NCBI RefSeq assembly: GCF_902859825.1
Contig: NZ_CADIKB010000006.1
Span: forward strand, 62,001 to 126,000
Direction of reading: 5' to 3'
DNA from: Paraburkholderia phenoliruptrix
GTDB taxonomy: Bacteria > Pseudomonadota > Gammaproteobacteria > Burkholderiales > Burkholderiaceae
DNA length: 64,000 bases
Position 1 is the stretch's first letter, and each line of letters opens with the position of its first letter. Made by a program: the position numbers and the translations under genes. Under the pieces are notes generated by a model, which saw only the letters and a program-made list of their open reading frames with translations, made no database searches and was not told the origin of the DNA. Below, piece after piece: positions 1 through 9,678 of the stretch.

Positions 1-107
1 GCACTGGCGTGCGGCGCGGGCTCTGGGCACGGTAACGCGGTATAGTCGCGCGAATTCTTCGCGGCCGTGCCGTGCGCCGCGCGCCCTTTGACTATCTGGA
101 GAACTTC

Positions 108-743
108 GTGCAGGAAATCATCGAGGGCTTGATCCGCTTTCAACGCGACGTGTTTCCGCAGCAAAGCGCCTTGTTCAAGCGGCTGTCGACCGCGCAAAGT
201 CCGAGTACGCTGTTCGTGACCTGCTCGGACAGCCGGGTGGTGCCCGAGCTGCTCACGCAGGCGGAGCCCGGCGCGCTGTTCGTGATTCGCAATGCGGGCA
301 ATATCGTGCCGTCGTATGGTCCGGAGCCGGGCGGCGTCTCGGCGACGGTCGAGTATGCGGTCGCGGTGCTGGGCGTGCGCGACATCGTGATTTGCGGCCA
401 CTCGAACTGCGGCGCGATGACGGCCATCACGACCAACACCAACCTGGAACACCTGCCGGCCGTCGCGGGCTGGCTGCGTCACGCGGATGCCGCCAAGGCG
501 ATTCACGCGTCGCGCACCTATCAGTCGCCCGCCGAGCGCCTCGACGCGCTCGTCAAGGACAACGTAGTCGCGCAGCTCGCGAATATCCGCACGCATCCTT
601 CCGTGGCCGTCGGCCTTGCGAACAAAAAGCTGCAGCTGCACGGCTGGATTTTCGACATCGAGAGCGGGGTGATGCTCGCACTCGACGGCCGCACCGGTCA
701 ATTCGTGCCGCTGCTGGAGAATCCGGACATTTTTGCCGTGTAG
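108..743 (+). CDS. can: beta-class carbonic anhydrase
   Basis: Zinc enzyme interconverting CO2 and bicarbonate in the cytoplasm. The 211-residue product has the beta-class zinc site: Cys39 and Asp41 in CSDSR, and His98 and Cys101 in HSNC. The flanking stretches [11 protein letters not shown] and [11 protein letters not shown] are typical of the family. I chose the GTG at 108 because GGAG lies 7 bases upstream and the protein then starts (M)QEIIEG, as relatives do. A GTG at 72 in the same frame would add 12 residues but has no ribosome binding site. It is monocistronic and converges on the alkB-like gene, leaving only about 30 bp between the stops. Function is firm; the start is likely. Confidence 0.93.
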   Translation: MQEIIEGLIRFQRDVFPQQSALFKRLSTAQSPSTLFVTCSDSRVVPELLTQAEPGALFVIRNAGNIVPSYGPEPGGVSATVEYAVAVLGVRDIVICGHSNCGAMTAITTNTNLEHLPAVAGWLRHADAAKAIHASRTYQSPAERLDALVKDNVVAQLANIRTHPSVAVGLANKKLQLHGWIFDIESGVMLALDGRTGQFVPLLENPDIFAV

Positions 744-772
744 TCAGGCGTCTGCGCGCTTATCGACTGTTC

Positions 773-1405
773 CTACGGGCCTTCGTAGCAGCGAAACGCG
801 AGGCTGATGCGCGGCCCGACGCTTTCGGCAAGCTTCGGAATGCCGTGGTCGTGCGTGAACTGCGACGCGTAGCTCATGACGAGGCAACTGCCGGCCTCCA
901 GGTCGACGTGCACGGCGCGGCCGGGCCCTTTTTTCGGGCGAATGGTCATGCGGCGCGTCGCGCCGAGCGATACGATCGCGATCGGTTCGCCGCGCACGAG
1001 GTTCGCGGTTTTATCGTTGTGCGGCGCGACGCTGTCGTGTTCGTCGCGATACAGGTTGAGACCCACCCGGTTGAACGGGGCGCCGACGAGCGCTCGCACC
1101 GCCTCGAAGGCTTCGGCAAGCGGCGCCGGCAGATCTTGTGCGTCGCGCATGAAAGTGGCGATGAGCCGTGGTACGGCCACCTCGCGCTCGTACATGATGC
1201 GCTGATGGCTGCTCCAGCCGATATTGCCGAGCGCCTCGCCGAACCACTGTTGCGCGCGCGCAAGCGGAACGGATTCGGGCAGATAACGGATGCCGCCTTC
1301 CTTGTCGGTAAAGAGCGTGACCGGCTCGGGCGCAAACAAGCCTTGCTGGAATGCCATGATCGAACGCCCGGCGGGGTTCGGCCCGCCGGCAAATGACTGG
1401 TTCAT
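773..1405 (-). CDS. alkB: AlkB-family 2-oxoglutarate/Fe(II) DNA repair dioxygenase
   Basis: Predicted to remove alkyl lesions such as 1-methyladenine and 3-methylcytosine from DNA by oxidative demethylation. The 210-residue product carries the AlkB iron site: HxD at His129/Asp131 and the distal His187 in HDHGIPK. The 2-oxoglutarate-binding RxxxxxR is at Arg199 to Arg205. Size and the GIPK motif fit the ALKBH2/3-like branch seen in many proteobacteria. A LexA-type box and a perfect TATAAT lie directly upstream, so SOS induction is expected. The annotated ATG lies where transcription should begin, so the mRNA may be leaderless. Met17 (1355-1357) is an alternative start but has no clear ribosome binding site either. 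Confidence 0.9.
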   Translation of the reverse strand: MNQSFAGGPNPAGRSIMAFQQGLFAPEPVTLFTDKEGGIRYLPESVPLARAQQWFGEALGNIGWSSHQRIMYEREVAVPRLIATFMRDAQDLPAPLAEAFEAVRALVGAPFNRVGLNLYRDEHDSVAPHNDKTANLVRGEPIAIVSLGATRRMTIRPKKGPGRAVHVDLEAGSCLVMSYASQFTHDHGIPKLAESVGPRISLAFRCYEGP

Positions 1406-1412
1406 GCCGGCT

Positions 1413-1436
1413 ATTATACTGTGTTTTTATACAGTA
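1413..1436 (-). promoter_or_regulatory. LexA (SOS) box overlapping the -10 of alkB
   Basis: Bases 1417-1436 read TACTGTGTTTTTATACAGTA, a CTGT-N8-ACAG palindrome with TA and TA flanks that differs from the E. coli-type LexA consensus only in the central spacer. On the minus strand a perfect TATAAT (1413-1418) overlaps its downstream edge. Bound LexA would block this promoter directly. The box begins 12 bp before the alkB ATG. No good -35 is visible. Seen in sequence; LexA binding is inferred. Confidence 0.85.
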
Positions 1437-1512
1437 TTTATGCGTCCGATCGTTGCTGGCGGGCGGTGTCGGGTCTCATCGTGCCGGCCGGCGCGCCGCG
1501 TGTGTGCCGGGT

Positions 1513-3198
1513 TCACTCGCCCGGGCTGTATAGATCGAGCAGTTTCAGCGTGACGCCATTAGTCCAGCCGAAGCCGTCCTGCAGCGGATATTCGCCGCCG
1601 CCACCGCCGCCCGTGCCGGCGCCTTCCACCACGTATTTTTCGACCAGTTTCCTGTCCGACGCATAGACGCCCTTTACGTCGGCGAGAAAGCGCGTGCCGA
1701 TCTGCTGCGCGAGCGCGTCCTGGCCGTAGCGCTTCAGACCCTGGATCGCGACCCAGTGCAGCGGCGCCCAGCCGTTCGGCGCGTCCCACTGTTGGGCGGT
1801 GTTGTAGGTCGTCGTGACGAGGCCGCCAGGCTGCAGCAATGTGGACTGCACCTGCTCCCCGGTCTTTTTCGCGCGATCCGGCCATGCCGCGCCGACGAAG
1901 AGCGGGAACACCATGGCCGCCGTCTTGTTGTCGCGCGGTTTGGCGAGCTGCCAGTCATAGTCGCCGTAGTAGCCGTTCGGGTTCCACAAGTAGCGGTTGA
2001 TGGCAAGCGCGCGCTTCGCCGCCCGTCCCGCGAATTCGCCGACGCAGCGGAAATCGCGCGTCTCGCCGCAGCCTTTCGCGATGGTGATTTCCAGATGGAA
2101 CATGAGGCTGTTCAGATCGACGGGGATGATCGACGTGGTGCGCACCGTCGCGAGCGTCATGTTGTCGCCGAACCAGCGCGAACTGAAATCCCAGCCGCTT
2201 TCGGCGGTCGCGCGCAGTTCGCGGTAGACGTCGTTCGGATTGCGGCCGGTTGCCTTTTGCGCGGTCTGAATGTCTTCCAGATACGATTCGTCGCGAGGCG
2301 TGTCGAGTTCGTCCCAATAGCGGTTCAGCACGGAGCGGTCGTGCATCACGACCACGTTGCGCGTCGCCGACCCGGCCGGCGTCGAGCTTTCGCCCTGCAT
2401 CCAGTAGCCGTATTCCTTGCGCAGCGCGGGCAGGTACTTCTGATAGACGCCATGTCCTTCCACTTTGGCCGCGAGCTCCACCATATGCGAGAAGAAGGGC
2501 GGCTGCGAGCGGTCGAGATAATACGTGCGATTGCCGTTGGGAATATGACCGAACGTGTCGATCATGTACGCGAAGTTGTCGAGCATGTTGTCGACGAGGT
2601 CTTCGCGGCCCGCTTCCTGAAGGCCCAGCATCGTAAAGTAGGTGTCCCAATAGTAGCCTTCGCGAAAGCGGCCACCGGGCACGACATAGGGCTTCGGCAA
2701 CGGAATCAGCGAGCTGTTGGGCGGCGCGCTCGTGGTCGTGCGGGTGAGGGCGGGCCATAGCCAGTTGATGTGCTCACGCAGCGTCTGGTTCGCGGGCGGC
2801 GTGATGACCGGCTCGCTCGGCGGCGTGAAGTACTGGTTCACGAAGCTGGCAAGCGAAAAGCCGGGATTGTTCTTCTGTTGCTGATACAGCTGCACGATCG
2901 CGGCGGGGTCCGCGTTCGGCGTGGCATCGACGAAGGTCTTCTGGTCCGGATAGATCTGCGCCGTTTGCACGGCCACGAAGAGCTCGCCATAGAGTTTGTC
3001 CGGCGCGGGCGGCAGCGTGCCGCCGACCTGCGTGTCGGCACGACAGACGGACGACAGCCCAATGAGAAGGGCAACGCTCGACACGGCGGCGGCGCGATGC
3101 AACGGCTTCAGGCGGGCGGCGCAAAAGAAGGGCTGCGATGAAAAGCCGGGTGCGCGGCCGGCACAGTGAATGCTGCGCACTTGCGATGACACAATCAT
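1513..3198 (-). CDS. treA: periplasmic alpha,alpha-trehalase
   Basis: Glycoside hydrolase family 37 enzyme splitting trehalose into two glucose molecules, expected in the periplasm. Both family signatures are present: [15 protein letters not shown] near residue 171 and [13 protein letters not shown] near residues 468-480. The family's glycine-rich loop ([18 protein letters not shown]) is near the C terminus. A hydrophobic segment ending in SSVCRA, before DTQVGG, looks like a signal peptide with an unusually long n-region. The ATG at 3198 is chosen because GGAGGAG lies 3-9 bases upstream (3201-3207). The frame stays open for about 209 more codons upstream, but that stretch overlaps the lrgB gene and is arginine-rich shadow. 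561 residues, normal for TreA. Confidence 0.95.
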   Translation of the reverse strand: MIVSSQVRSIHCAGRAPGFSSQPFFCAARLKPLHRAAAVSSVALLIGLSSVCRADTQVGGTLPPAPDKLYGELFVAVQTAQIYPDQKTFVDATPNADPAAIVQLYQQQKNNPGFSLASFVNQYFTPPSEPVITPPANQTLREHINWLWPALTRTTTSAPPNSSLIPLPKPYVVPGGRFREGYYWDTYFTMLGLQEAGREDLVDNMLDNFAYMIDTFGHIPNGNRTYYLDRSQPPFFSHMVELAAKVEGHGVYQKYLPALRKEYGYWMQGESSTPAGSATRNVVVMHDRSVLNRYWDELDTPRDESYLEDIQTAQKATGRNPNDVYRELRATAESGWDFSSRWFGDNMTLATVRTTSIIPVDLNSLMFHLEITIAKGCGETRDFRCVGEFAGRAAKRALAINRYLWNPNGYYGDYDWQLAKPRDNKTAAMVFPLFVGAAWPDRAKKTGEQVQSTLLQPGGLVTTTYNTAQQWDAPNGWAPLHWVAIQGLKRYGQDALAQQIGTRFLADVKGVYASDRKLVEKYVVEGAGTGGGGGGEYPLQDGFGWTNGVTLKLLDLYSPGE

Positions 3199-3365
3199 GT
3201 CTCCTCCACAGGGAATGGACAACAGGATTGGTCTGCCTCTCACACCCTCTTGTGGGGACCTGCAATGACGTGACCTGCGCTGGGGCGTGGCTAGCATCGC
3301 ATAAAAGCGCACGTCCTTCAAACTATGCGAGGTGAATGGCTGCTTGCGTTGTGTACACCTAACCT

Positions 3366-4106
3366 TTACCCCGCGAGCCACCGCACAACAACCGGCATCA
3401 ACACCGGCACCACAAACGCGGTAAACACGCCGTTGAGTCCCATGCCGAGCCCGGCGAATGCGCCCATCTGCTCGCTGACCTGAAAGGCGCGCGCCGTGCC
3501 GATGCCGTGCGACGCGATGCCGAGCGCAAAACCGCGCACTTCCGGTTCGGCGATTTTCAGCCCGTTGAGAATGGCGCGCGCGAACACGGCGCCGAACACG
3601 CCCGTCGATATCACGAGCACCGCGGTCAGCGACGGTATCCCGCCGATCTCCGACGCGACGGCCATCGCAATCGGCGTGGTCGCGGATTTCGGCGCGAGCG
3701 ACGCGAGCGTCTGATGCGAGGCGCCGAACAGCGCCGCCACGCCAATCGCCGAGACAATTGCCGTCAACGAGCCGGCCACGAGTCCGCCGAAGAGCGGCAA
3801 CGCATAGCGGCGCAACTTCGGCCACTGACGATAGAGCGGCAACGCAAGCGCGACCGTCGCCGGACCGAGCAGGAAGTGCACGAACTGCGCGCCCTCGAAA
3901 TAGGTGGGGTACGGCGTGCCCGTGATTTCGAGCACCGCCACCAGCAGCGCCACCGCGATCAGCACCGGATTGGCGAGCGGATTGAAGCGCGCCTTCGCAT
4001 ACAACGTCTGCGCAATCAGATACGCGATCAACGTGATCGTGAGCCCGAGCAACGGGCTCGCGGCAAGATAGACCCAGATCGCGCCGAGCTTCGGCAAGGC
4101 GGTCAT
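3366..4106 (-). CDS. lrgB: LrgB/CidB family membrane protein
   Basis: Integral inner-membrane partner of LrgA/CidA. Such pairs are described as holin/antiholin-like regulators of murein hydrolase activity and, in some bacteria, as pyruvate or glycolate carriers. The 246-residue product is hydrophobic from end to end. It has the family's conserved features: [14 protein letters not shown] near the middle, [20 protein letters not shown], and [14 protein letters not shown] in the C-terminal half. The ATG overlaps the lrgA stop in an ATGA (4103-4106), so the two genes are translationally coupled. The frame remains open upstream across lrgA, but without LrgB homology. Confidence 0.92.
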   Translation of the reverse strand: MTALPKLGAIWVYLAASPLLGLTITLIAYLIAQTLYAKARFNPLANPVLIAVALLVAVLEITGTPYPTYFEGAQFVHFLLGPATVALALPLYRQWPKLRRYALPLFGGLVAGSLTAIVSAIGVAALFGASHQTLASLAPKSATTPIAMAVASEIGGIPSLTAVLVISTGVFGAVFARAILNGLKIAEPEVRGFALGIASHGIGTARAFQVSEQMGAFAGLGMGLNGVFTAFVVPVLMPVVVRWLAG

Positions 4107-4486
4107 TGTGCGGCCTCCGTGTCGGCGCGATCGTGCGGTTGCCGGCGCTGCTGCCGGCGCATCAACGCGCGCGTGACGAGCGCCGCCACCGCAATCGCCA
4201 GCGTCGTGCTGACTGCAATCGAAACGATCACCGCCACCGCATCCCCGCGAATACGGCTTGCCGAGACCATGATGCCGACGCCCGCCGGCACGAACAGCAG
4301 CGACAGATGCCGCAGCAATTCGAGCGCGGTGGGCTCGATCGCATCCGCGGTTTGCGGGCGCATCATGACGAAGCCGAACAGCAGCAACATGCCGATCACC
4401 GGGCCGGGAACGGGCAGATGGAACACGTAAGACACGCCTTCTCCAAGGCATTGAAACGTAAGCAGGGCGGCAAGCGCTCCCAGCAT
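4103..4486 (-). CDS. lrgA: LrgA/CidA family holin-like protein
   Basis: Small membrane protein, 127 residues, with about four hydrophobic segments and the family hallmark [12 protein letters not shown], followed by [11 protein letters not shown]. It is the upstream partner of lrgB and shares an ATGA with it. I placed the start at 4486 because GGAG sits 6 bases before this ATG and the product then begins [12 protein letters not shown], as is usual. An ATG 12 codons upstream (4522) is in frame but has no ribosome binding site. The C terminus is charged (RRQQRRQ). The holin-versus-metabolite-carrier role cannot be decided from sequence. Confidence 0.88.
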   Translation of the reverse strand: MLGALAALLTFQCLGEGVSYVFHLPVPGPVIGMLLLFGFVMMRPQTADAIEPTALELLRHLSLLFVPAGVGIMVSASRIRGDAVAVIVSIAVSTTLAIAVAALVTRALMRRQQRRQPHDRADTEAAQ

Positions 4487-4624
4487 GTCGATCTCCAGCG
4501 CACGAAACGGAAATGCGGCCATTGTGTACCATGCCGGTAGTTTCGTGGTTCATGCCCGCCAGGCGCCGCGCGTCTCGCGGCCACAAAATTCTCTCGATCG
4601 ACTATTGCGCCCCGGACAACCCCC

Positions 4625-5779
4625 ATGCATATCGAGCCGTTTCATATCGCCGTGCCGCAAGACGACATCGACGATCTGCGCCTCCGTATTCGCGCCACGC
4701 GCTGGGCGCCCGCGACGCCTTCGCCGGCGTGGCAGCAAGGTGTGGACCCGGCATGGCTGCGCGAGCTTGCCGATTATTGGGCGAACCGGTTCGACTGGCG
4801 CTCGGCGGAGCAGCGCCTGAACCGGCTGCCGCAATTCATCGCCGATGTCGAAGGGCAGCGCGTGCATGTCGTGCATCGGCGCGGCGTCGGCCCCGCGCCT
4901 TATCCGCTCGTGGTCACCCATGGCTGGCCGGGTTCGTTTGTCGAGTTCGAGGCGCTGCTCGAGCGGCTGTGCGATCCCGCGGCGTTCGGCGGCGATCCTG
5001 CGGATTCGTTCGATGTGGTCGTGCCTTCGCTGCCCGGTTTCGCGTTCTCGCAAGCGCCCGCGCGGCCCGGCATGTCCGCGTTCCAGGTTGCCGACCTGTG
5101 GGTGTCGCTGATGAACGGCCTCGGGTACCAGCGCTTCGGCGCGCAAGGCGGCGACCTCGGCGCAGGCGTGTCGATTGCGCTTGCGGCACGGCATCCGCAG
5201 GTGGTCGACGGCATTCACCTGAACTTCCTGCCGGGCAGCTACGAGCCGGCAACCGGTGCCGCGCAGCAACCGTTGACGCCTGAAGAAGAGGGCTTCTTGC
5301 GCGACAGGAACGAGTGGGCCGCGCTCGAGGGCGGCTACGCCCATATGCACGCGACGAAGCCGCTGACGCTCGCGGCTTCGCTGAACGATTCGCCTGTGGG
5401 ACTCGCCGCCTGGATCGCCGAAAAATTCCGCGCGTGGAGCGATTGCGAAGGCGATGTCGAGCGCGTGTTTTCGAAGGACGAGTTGCTCACCAACATTTCG
5501 CTCTACTGGTACACGCAGAGCATTGCACCCGCCATGCAGATGTACTGGGAGAACCGACTTCAGCCGATGCGTTTTGCGCACGGCTCGCACGTGTCGACGC
5601 CTGTCGGTTTTGCGCGCTTTCCCAAAGAGATCAGTCGTCCGCCGCGCAGTTGGCTCGAACGCACCTTCAACGTCGTGCAGTGGAACGACATGCCGGGCGG
5701 CGGCCACTTTGCCGCCATGGAGAAGCCGGATCTGCTCGCGGCCGAGATCCGCAGCTTCTTCAGACCGCTGCGCACCTGA
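4625..5779 (+). CDS. epoxide hydrolase, EHN-domain type
   Basis: Alpha/beta-hydrolase that opens epoxides to diols, of the microsomal (EPHX1-like) group. The 384-residue product starts with the EHN domain (PFHIAVPQDDIDDLRLRI, residues 5-22). It then shows the oxyanion motif HGWPGS, the nucleophile Asp177 in GGDLGAG, the lid tyrosine region YWYTQSIA and the catalytic His361 in GGGHFAAME. It stands alone on the plus strand, divergent from lrgA. The substrate is unknown. Family members are often annotated as xenobiotic or terpene epoxide hydrolases. Confidence 0.9.
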   Translation: MHIEPFHIAVPQDDIDDLRLRIRATRWAPATPSPAWQQGVDPAWLRELADYWANRFDWRSAEQRLNRLPQFIADVEGQRVHVVHRRGVGPAPYPLVVTHGWPGSFVEFEALLERLCDPAAFGGDPADSFDVVVPSLPGFAFSQAPARPGMSAFQVADLWVSLMNGLGYQRFGAQGGDLGAGVSIALAARHPQVVDGIHLNFLPGSYEPATGAAQQPLTPEEEGFLRDRNEWAALEGGYAHMHATKPLTLAASLNDSPVGLAAWIAEKFRAWSDCEGDVERVFSKDELLTNISLYWYTQSIAPAMQMYWENRLQPMRFAHGSHVSTPVGFARFPKEISRPPRSWLERTFNVVQWNDMPGGGHFAAMEKPDLLAAEIRSFFRPLRT

Positions 5780-6016
5780 CCGCGCAGCCGGACCTTTTTC
5801 GATTTCTCGCTGGACTCAACAGCTAGTACACAAACGGCGCCGATATTCCGTCGGCTTGCCGTTTTTCGCCTTATCACACCACGCACTCAAAAAATAAAAA
5901 TTTTTCCGTAGTGCGGCGGGGGAAATCCGATATTTAGAGTATTAACTCAGGTTAATTGCTGGGGTATTCGGATTGCATGGATTGAATGCGAAATCAGGAA
6001 AGTTTGTGAAAGGAAG

Positions 6017-6046
6017 TTGACACGATAACGTTTGCCAAACTAGGCT
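6017..6046 (+). promoter_or_regulatory. candidate sigma-70 promoter
   Basis: A perfect TTGACA (6017-6022) is followed after 18 bp by TAGGCT, a weak -10 with three of six matches. If used, the transcript for the downstream aminopeptidase would have a leader of roughly 300 nt. The -35 match is strong; the promoter call as a whole is tentative. Confidence 0.35.
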
Positions 6047-6238
6047 ACGCACTGTCGTCCAAACTGATCACGGTTTATCGGGTTAACCGAGGAGCCGCGC
6101 TGGCTTTGGCTGGCCGCCGATCTATGGGGCGGCAATGATTTGTCTCGCCGACATATTGAAAGTTTTGTAATAGACAAGTTTCGCTTTTATAAAAATCAGC
6201 GCTCAGTGCTGAGGACATAACACGTCCCATTATTCTCG

Positions 6239-6284
6239 CTAGCAATTCGGTGCTAGTGCGGGAGACCTTTTTTGCTGAAAAAAG
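6239..6284 (+). other. two adjacent hairpins in the aminopeptidase leader
   Basis: CTAGCA-ATTCGG-TGCTAG (6239-6256) is a 6-bp stem with a 6-nt loop. Eleven bases later, CTTTTTT-GCTG-AAAAAAG (6267-6284) forms a 7-bp stem with a tetraloop. They lie 67 to 112 bases before the start codon at 6351. They could be a leader regulatory structure. The A/U stem is too weak to be a classical terminator. Confidence 0.45.
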
Positions 6285-6350
6285 AGAATCACGGCTGAAG
6301 TGACTCAACGCACTTTTCTTTATACCGATATTGTCAGTCGAGGATTAAAA

Positions 6351-8519
6351 ATGCGTATAAATTTCCGATTGCAGATGCAGTGTCTGGCGCTAGCCGGAAT
6401 AATGGCCCTGGCGGGCTGCGGTGGAGCAGACGGCTCCGCTTCGTTGACGAGCAAATCCGCGCAAGCTCCAGCCAGCGCTTCCGAGGTGGCATTGGTGCCG
6501 CCCGCGAGCGCGGTGCTCGCGGACACGTCGATCGACAAGACCGTGCAGCCGGTCGAACTGCCGAACACCGTCACGCCGATCAACTACAGGCTGTGGTTCA
6601 GGCCGAATCCCGCGCTGTCGTCCTTCGACGGCCGCGCCGACGTCCAGATCAAGGTGCAGAAGGCGGTCAACGCGATCACCATCGCCGGACATCGCATCAA
6701 GTTCACCAACGGCACCATCACGCTTCAGCCCGGCAATATCGCGCTGATCGCGACGCCGCAGGACGACGGCGACTTTTATCAGTTGCGGCCCGTCAGCGGG
6801 CAGATCGCCGCGGGCAACTACTCGCTGCATATGGAGTGGACCGGCATCATCAACTTCAAGAGCTATGACGACCCAGCGACCAAAACGGGCGGCAGTTGCG
6901 GCAACGATCCGTATCCGGGCTGCTCCGCTGCCGAGGGCGTGTTCCGCGTCGATCTGAAGGCGACCGACGGTACGACGAGCGGCGCCATCCTCACGCAAGG
7001 CGAGTCGAATCTCGCGCGGCAATGGTTCCCCGGCTGGGACGAGCCGGCGTTCCGCCCCACCTATGAGGTGAGCGCGGAAGTGCCGCAGAACTGGAAGGTC
7101 GTGTCGAACGCGGCAGAAAAGCCCGCTGTGAACGTGGATAGCGGCTACAAGCTGGTGTCGTTCGAAAAGACGCCGCCCATGCCTTCGTATCTGCTGTTCT
7201 TCGGCGGCGGTCAATTCGATATTCTCGAAGACGACTTCACGAGCCCGCTGCCCGACGGCAAAGGCTTGCACCTGCGTATCTTCACGCCGCCCGGCATGCG
7301 CGACTGGGCGAGGCCCGCGATGCAGCAGACCAAGCAGGCGCTCGACTACTACTATCGCTACACCGGCATCCCGTTGCCGCTCACCAAGTTCGACACGGTC
7401 GCCGCCAACGACGCGTTCAAGGAGCAGAAGGACCTGAACTTCGGCGGCATGGAAAACTGGGGCGCCATTCTCGAATTCGCCGACGACATCCTGCCGGCGC
7501 CGGGCACGAGCATGTCCGACTATGGCGTGACTGTGCTCACGCATGAGGCGGCGCATCAATGGTTCGGCGATCTCGTCACGCTCGACTGGTGGGACGACGT
7601 TTGGCTGAACGAATCGTTTGCGACGTTCTTCGAGAACAAGACGAAGGTGCGCTTTTTCCCGGACCGCTTCAGCTGGGTCGACCAGGTGAAGAACAAGTAC
7701 GCGGTCATCAACGCGGATCTGAAGTCCACGTCGTTCCCCGTGCAGCCGAACTTCAACGGCTGGGCGTCCAACGACTTCGTGCTGAGCGCGAGTGCCTTCA
7801 CGTATGACAAGGGCGGCCACGTGCTGAAGATGCTCGAGAACTATCTCGGCGAGGATACGATGCGCAAGGGGCTGCAGCAGTATCTGGCCGACTACTCGCT
7901 CGGCAACGTGACGCCCAGGCGTCTGTGGGACGAGCTCAGCAAGGCGAGTGGCGAGCCGATGGTCGCGATCGGCGACAGCTTCGTGCGGCAAACCGGCGTA
8001 CCGCTCATTTCGCTCGACACCCAGTGCGATCTGACGACGAATCAGACCATCGTGACGCTGAAACAGCAGCCGTTCCCGAATCAGAATCAGTATCCGGGCA
8101 CGCAGTGGACCATTCCGTTGACGCTCGCTTATGGCGACGGACTGACTTCGCGCAAGACGGTCGCGATGAAGGACATGCAAACGCAGGTGCGGCTGAACGG
8201 CTGTTCCGCGGTGCTCGCCGATCCGAGCGGCCTCGACTATTACGTGACGAACTACAGCAACAACGCATGGAGCCAGTTGCTGGCGCAAAGCAGCGCCCTG
8301 AAAGATCCGGTGCTGCTCACGAGCTTGCAACTCGAAGCGAAACTGCTCGTTGCGCATGGTCTCGCGGACCCGTCGCGTGAGACGGGCATCGGCTCGCTCA
8401 GTTCGGCGAACGCGATGGTTGCCCGCCAGTTGCTGAAGGCGCCGGCGCCGAGCACGCAGTCGCTGCGGCCGACGATCCGCTATCAAGGCGCGCTGCGGCA
8501 GAAGGCACAGGCGCAGTAA
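6351..8519 (+). CDS. M1 family zinc aminopeptidase, predicted lipoprotein
   Basis: Metallo-aminopeptidase releasing N-terminal amino acids from peptides. The 722-residue product begins with a lipoprotein signal (MALAGCGG, lipidated Cys23), so it should sit in the cell envelope rather than the cytoplasm as PepN does. The catalytic site is complete: HEAAH at 398-402, NESF with the third zinc ligand Glu421, and the exopeptidase motif GGMEN near 365. An Ala/Ser linker follows the lipidation site. The ATG at 6351 is preferred over an in-frame ATG at 6300 because AGGA lies 6 bases before it and the lipoprotein signal then starts the protein. The gene stands alone after a long AT-rich leader. Confidence 0.92.
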   Translation: MRINFRLQMQCLALAGIMALAGCGGADGSASLTSKSAQAPASASEVALVPPASAVLADTSIDKTVQPVELPNTVTPINYRLWFRPNPALSSFDGRADVQIKVQKAVNAITIAGHRIKFTNGTITLQPGNIALIATPQDDGDFYQLRPVSGQIAAGNYSLHMEWTGIINFKSYDDPATKTGGSCGNDPYPGCSAAEGVFRVDLKATDGTTSGAILTQGESNLARQWFPGWDEPAFRPTYEVSAEVPQNWKVVSNAAEKPAVNVDSGYKLVSFEKTPPMPSYLLFFGGGQFDILEDDFTSPLPDGKGLHLRIFTPPGMRDWARPAMQQTKQALDYYYRYTGIPLPLTKFDTVAANDAFKEQKDLNFGGMENWGAILEFADDILPAPGTSMSDYGVTVLTHEAAHQWFGDLVTLDWWDDVWLNESFATFFENKTKVRFFPDRFSWVDQVKNKYAVINADLKSTSFPVQPNFNGWASNDFVLSASAFTYDKGGHVLKMLENYLGEDTMRKGLQQYLADYSLGNVTPRRLWDELSKASGEPMVAIGDSFVRQTGVPLISLDTQCDLTTNQTIVTLKQQPFPNQNQYPGTQWTIPLTLAYGDGLTSRKTVAMKDMQTQVRLNGCSAVLADPSGLDYYVTNYSNNAWSQLLAQSSALKDPVLLTSLQLEAKLLVAHGLADPSRETGIGSLSSANAMVARQLLKAPAPSTQSLRPTIRYQGALRQKAQAQ

Positions 8520-8709
8520 GTAATCCGACAGCCTGGGTGGCATCGTGTATCCGATGCCAGCCAGCCAGGCAGGTTGCCTCACAGCGAACGATCTTTTTGC
8601 GGCCGCCGGGAATAAATTCCGCGCGGCCGCAGTCATGCCTGACGAACCGGGCCCGAAGAACGCTGGATAAGCCGGCGCTCTGTTGGTGGCCCGTTATCGT
8701 GAGGCCAAC

Positions 8710-9651
8710 ATGTCGTCACATTCCTTCGATCCGTCGCGCCGCGGCGCACTGAAATGCCTCGCCTTCGGCGGCGCGGGTACGCTCTTCGTTCTCGCGGGCG
8801 GCGTTCTCACGCCGATGCAGCTCGCGCTCGCCGCCGACGGCAAACCGGCCGCGACGGCCGGTGTGCCGCTCTTTCTTCAGATCAGCGACACGCATATCGG
8901 CTTCAACAAGGAAGCCAACCCCGACGTTGCCGGCACGCTGAAGCAGACCATCGAGTTCGTCAACGCCATGCCGGTCAAGCCCGCGCTCGCCATTCATACC
9001 GGCGACATTACGCATCTTTCGAAGGCCGCCGAGTTCGATCTCGCCGCGCAATTGCTGTCCGGACTGCCGGTCACGGAACTGCATACCGTCCCCGGCGAGC
9101 ACGACGTGACCGACGGCCCCGGCACCGAGTACTTCAGCCGCTTTGGTCAAGCGTCGGATAACAAGGGCTATTACAGCTTCGACCATGACGGTGTGCACTT
9201 CGTCGGTCTCGTCAATGTGATGCACTTCAAGCCGAACGGGCTCGGCAGTTTAGGCGACGAACAATTGAAATGGCTCGAGAACGACCTCAAGGCGCGCTCA
9301 TCGAGCACGCCGATCGTGGTTTTCGCGCACATGCCGATGTGGACGATCTATGAGCCGTGGGGCTGGGGCACCGGCGACGCAGGCGAGGCGATGAGCTATC
9401 TGAAACGCTTCGGCTCGGTCACGGTGTTGAACGGCCATATCCATCAGATCGTTTCGAAAGTGGAGGGCAACATCACCTTTCACACTGCTCGTTCCACGGC
9501 CTATCCGCAACCGGCTGCAGGGCAGGGTCCGGGCCCCGGCCCGATGACGGTTGCAAGCGCTCAGCTTCCGAAGATGCTCGGTGTGACGAGCGTCACGATC
9601 GCACGTCATCCGCTCGGAGCAACGCTTGCCGACGCGACGCTGGTGTCGTAG
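8710..9651 (+). CDS. Tat-exported metallophosphoesterase
   Basis: Calcineurin-like phosphoesterase, 313 residues. The N terminus has a twin-arginine signal (SRRGALK at 9-15, then a long apolar stretch ending LALAADG), so it is exported folded, with its metals, to the periplasm. Metal-site motifs in order: DTH at 60-62, GDITH at 99-103, GEHD at 129-132, AHMP from 206 and NGHIHQ at 241-246. The usual GNH[DE] reads GEHD here, so one asparagine ligand is replaced by glutamate. The start at 8710 has TGAGG 5 bases upstream. A cupredoxin gene follows after 27 bp, suggesting an operon. The substrate is unknown; CpdA-like phosphodiesterase activity is only one option. Confidence 0.88.
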   Translation: MSSHSFDPSRRGALKCLAFGGAGTLFVLAGGVLTPMQLALAADGKPAATAGVPLFLQISDTHIGFNKEANPDVAGTLKQTIEFVNAMPVKPALAIHTGDITHLSKAAEFDLAAQLLSGLPVTELHTVPGEHDVTDGPGTEYFSRFGQASDNKGYYSFDHDGVHFVGLVNVMHFKPNGLGSLGDEQLKWLENDLKARSSSTPIVVFAHMPMWTIYEPWGWGTGDAGEAMSYLKRFGSVTVLNGHIHQIVSKVEGNITFHTARSTAYPQPAAGQGPGPGPMTVASAQLPKMLGVTSVTIARHPLGATLADATLVS

Positions 9652-9678
9652 CGGCCACCCACTTCATGGAGATCAGTC

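Larger units (their letters stand above)
5780..6350 (+). other. AT-rich intergenic region and long leader before the M1 aminopeptidase
   Basis: About 570 bp without a convincing gene and clearly richer in A+T than its surroundings. It contains a poly-A/poly-T stretch around 5889-5905, a TTGACA-type promoter candidate near 6017, and two hairpins at 6239-6256 and 6267-6284. A 77-codon minus-strand frame (6075-6308) is open, but has no ribosome binding site and looks like chance in low-GC sequence. Confidence 0.6.

Noticed and set aside
3199..3825. N-terminal extension of about 209 codons on the trehalase frame
   Set aside because: Arginine-rich shadow translation running over lrgB. The trehalase start at 3198 has GGAGGAG and gives a proper exported protein.
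4107..4586. 160-codon extension upstream of lrgB
   Set aside because: It overlaps lrgA in another frame and has no LrgB-like sequence. The ATGA-coupled start fits the family.
6075..6308. 77-codon minus-strand frame in the AT-rich leader
   Set aside because: No ribosome binding site and no recognisable family; long frames are expected by chance in low-GC sequence here.
6390..8636. 748-codon minus-strand frame opposite the aminopeptidase gene
   Set aside because: Mirror frame of a high-GC gene; composition is Arg/His/Val-rich and the plus strand carries the complete catalytic motifs.
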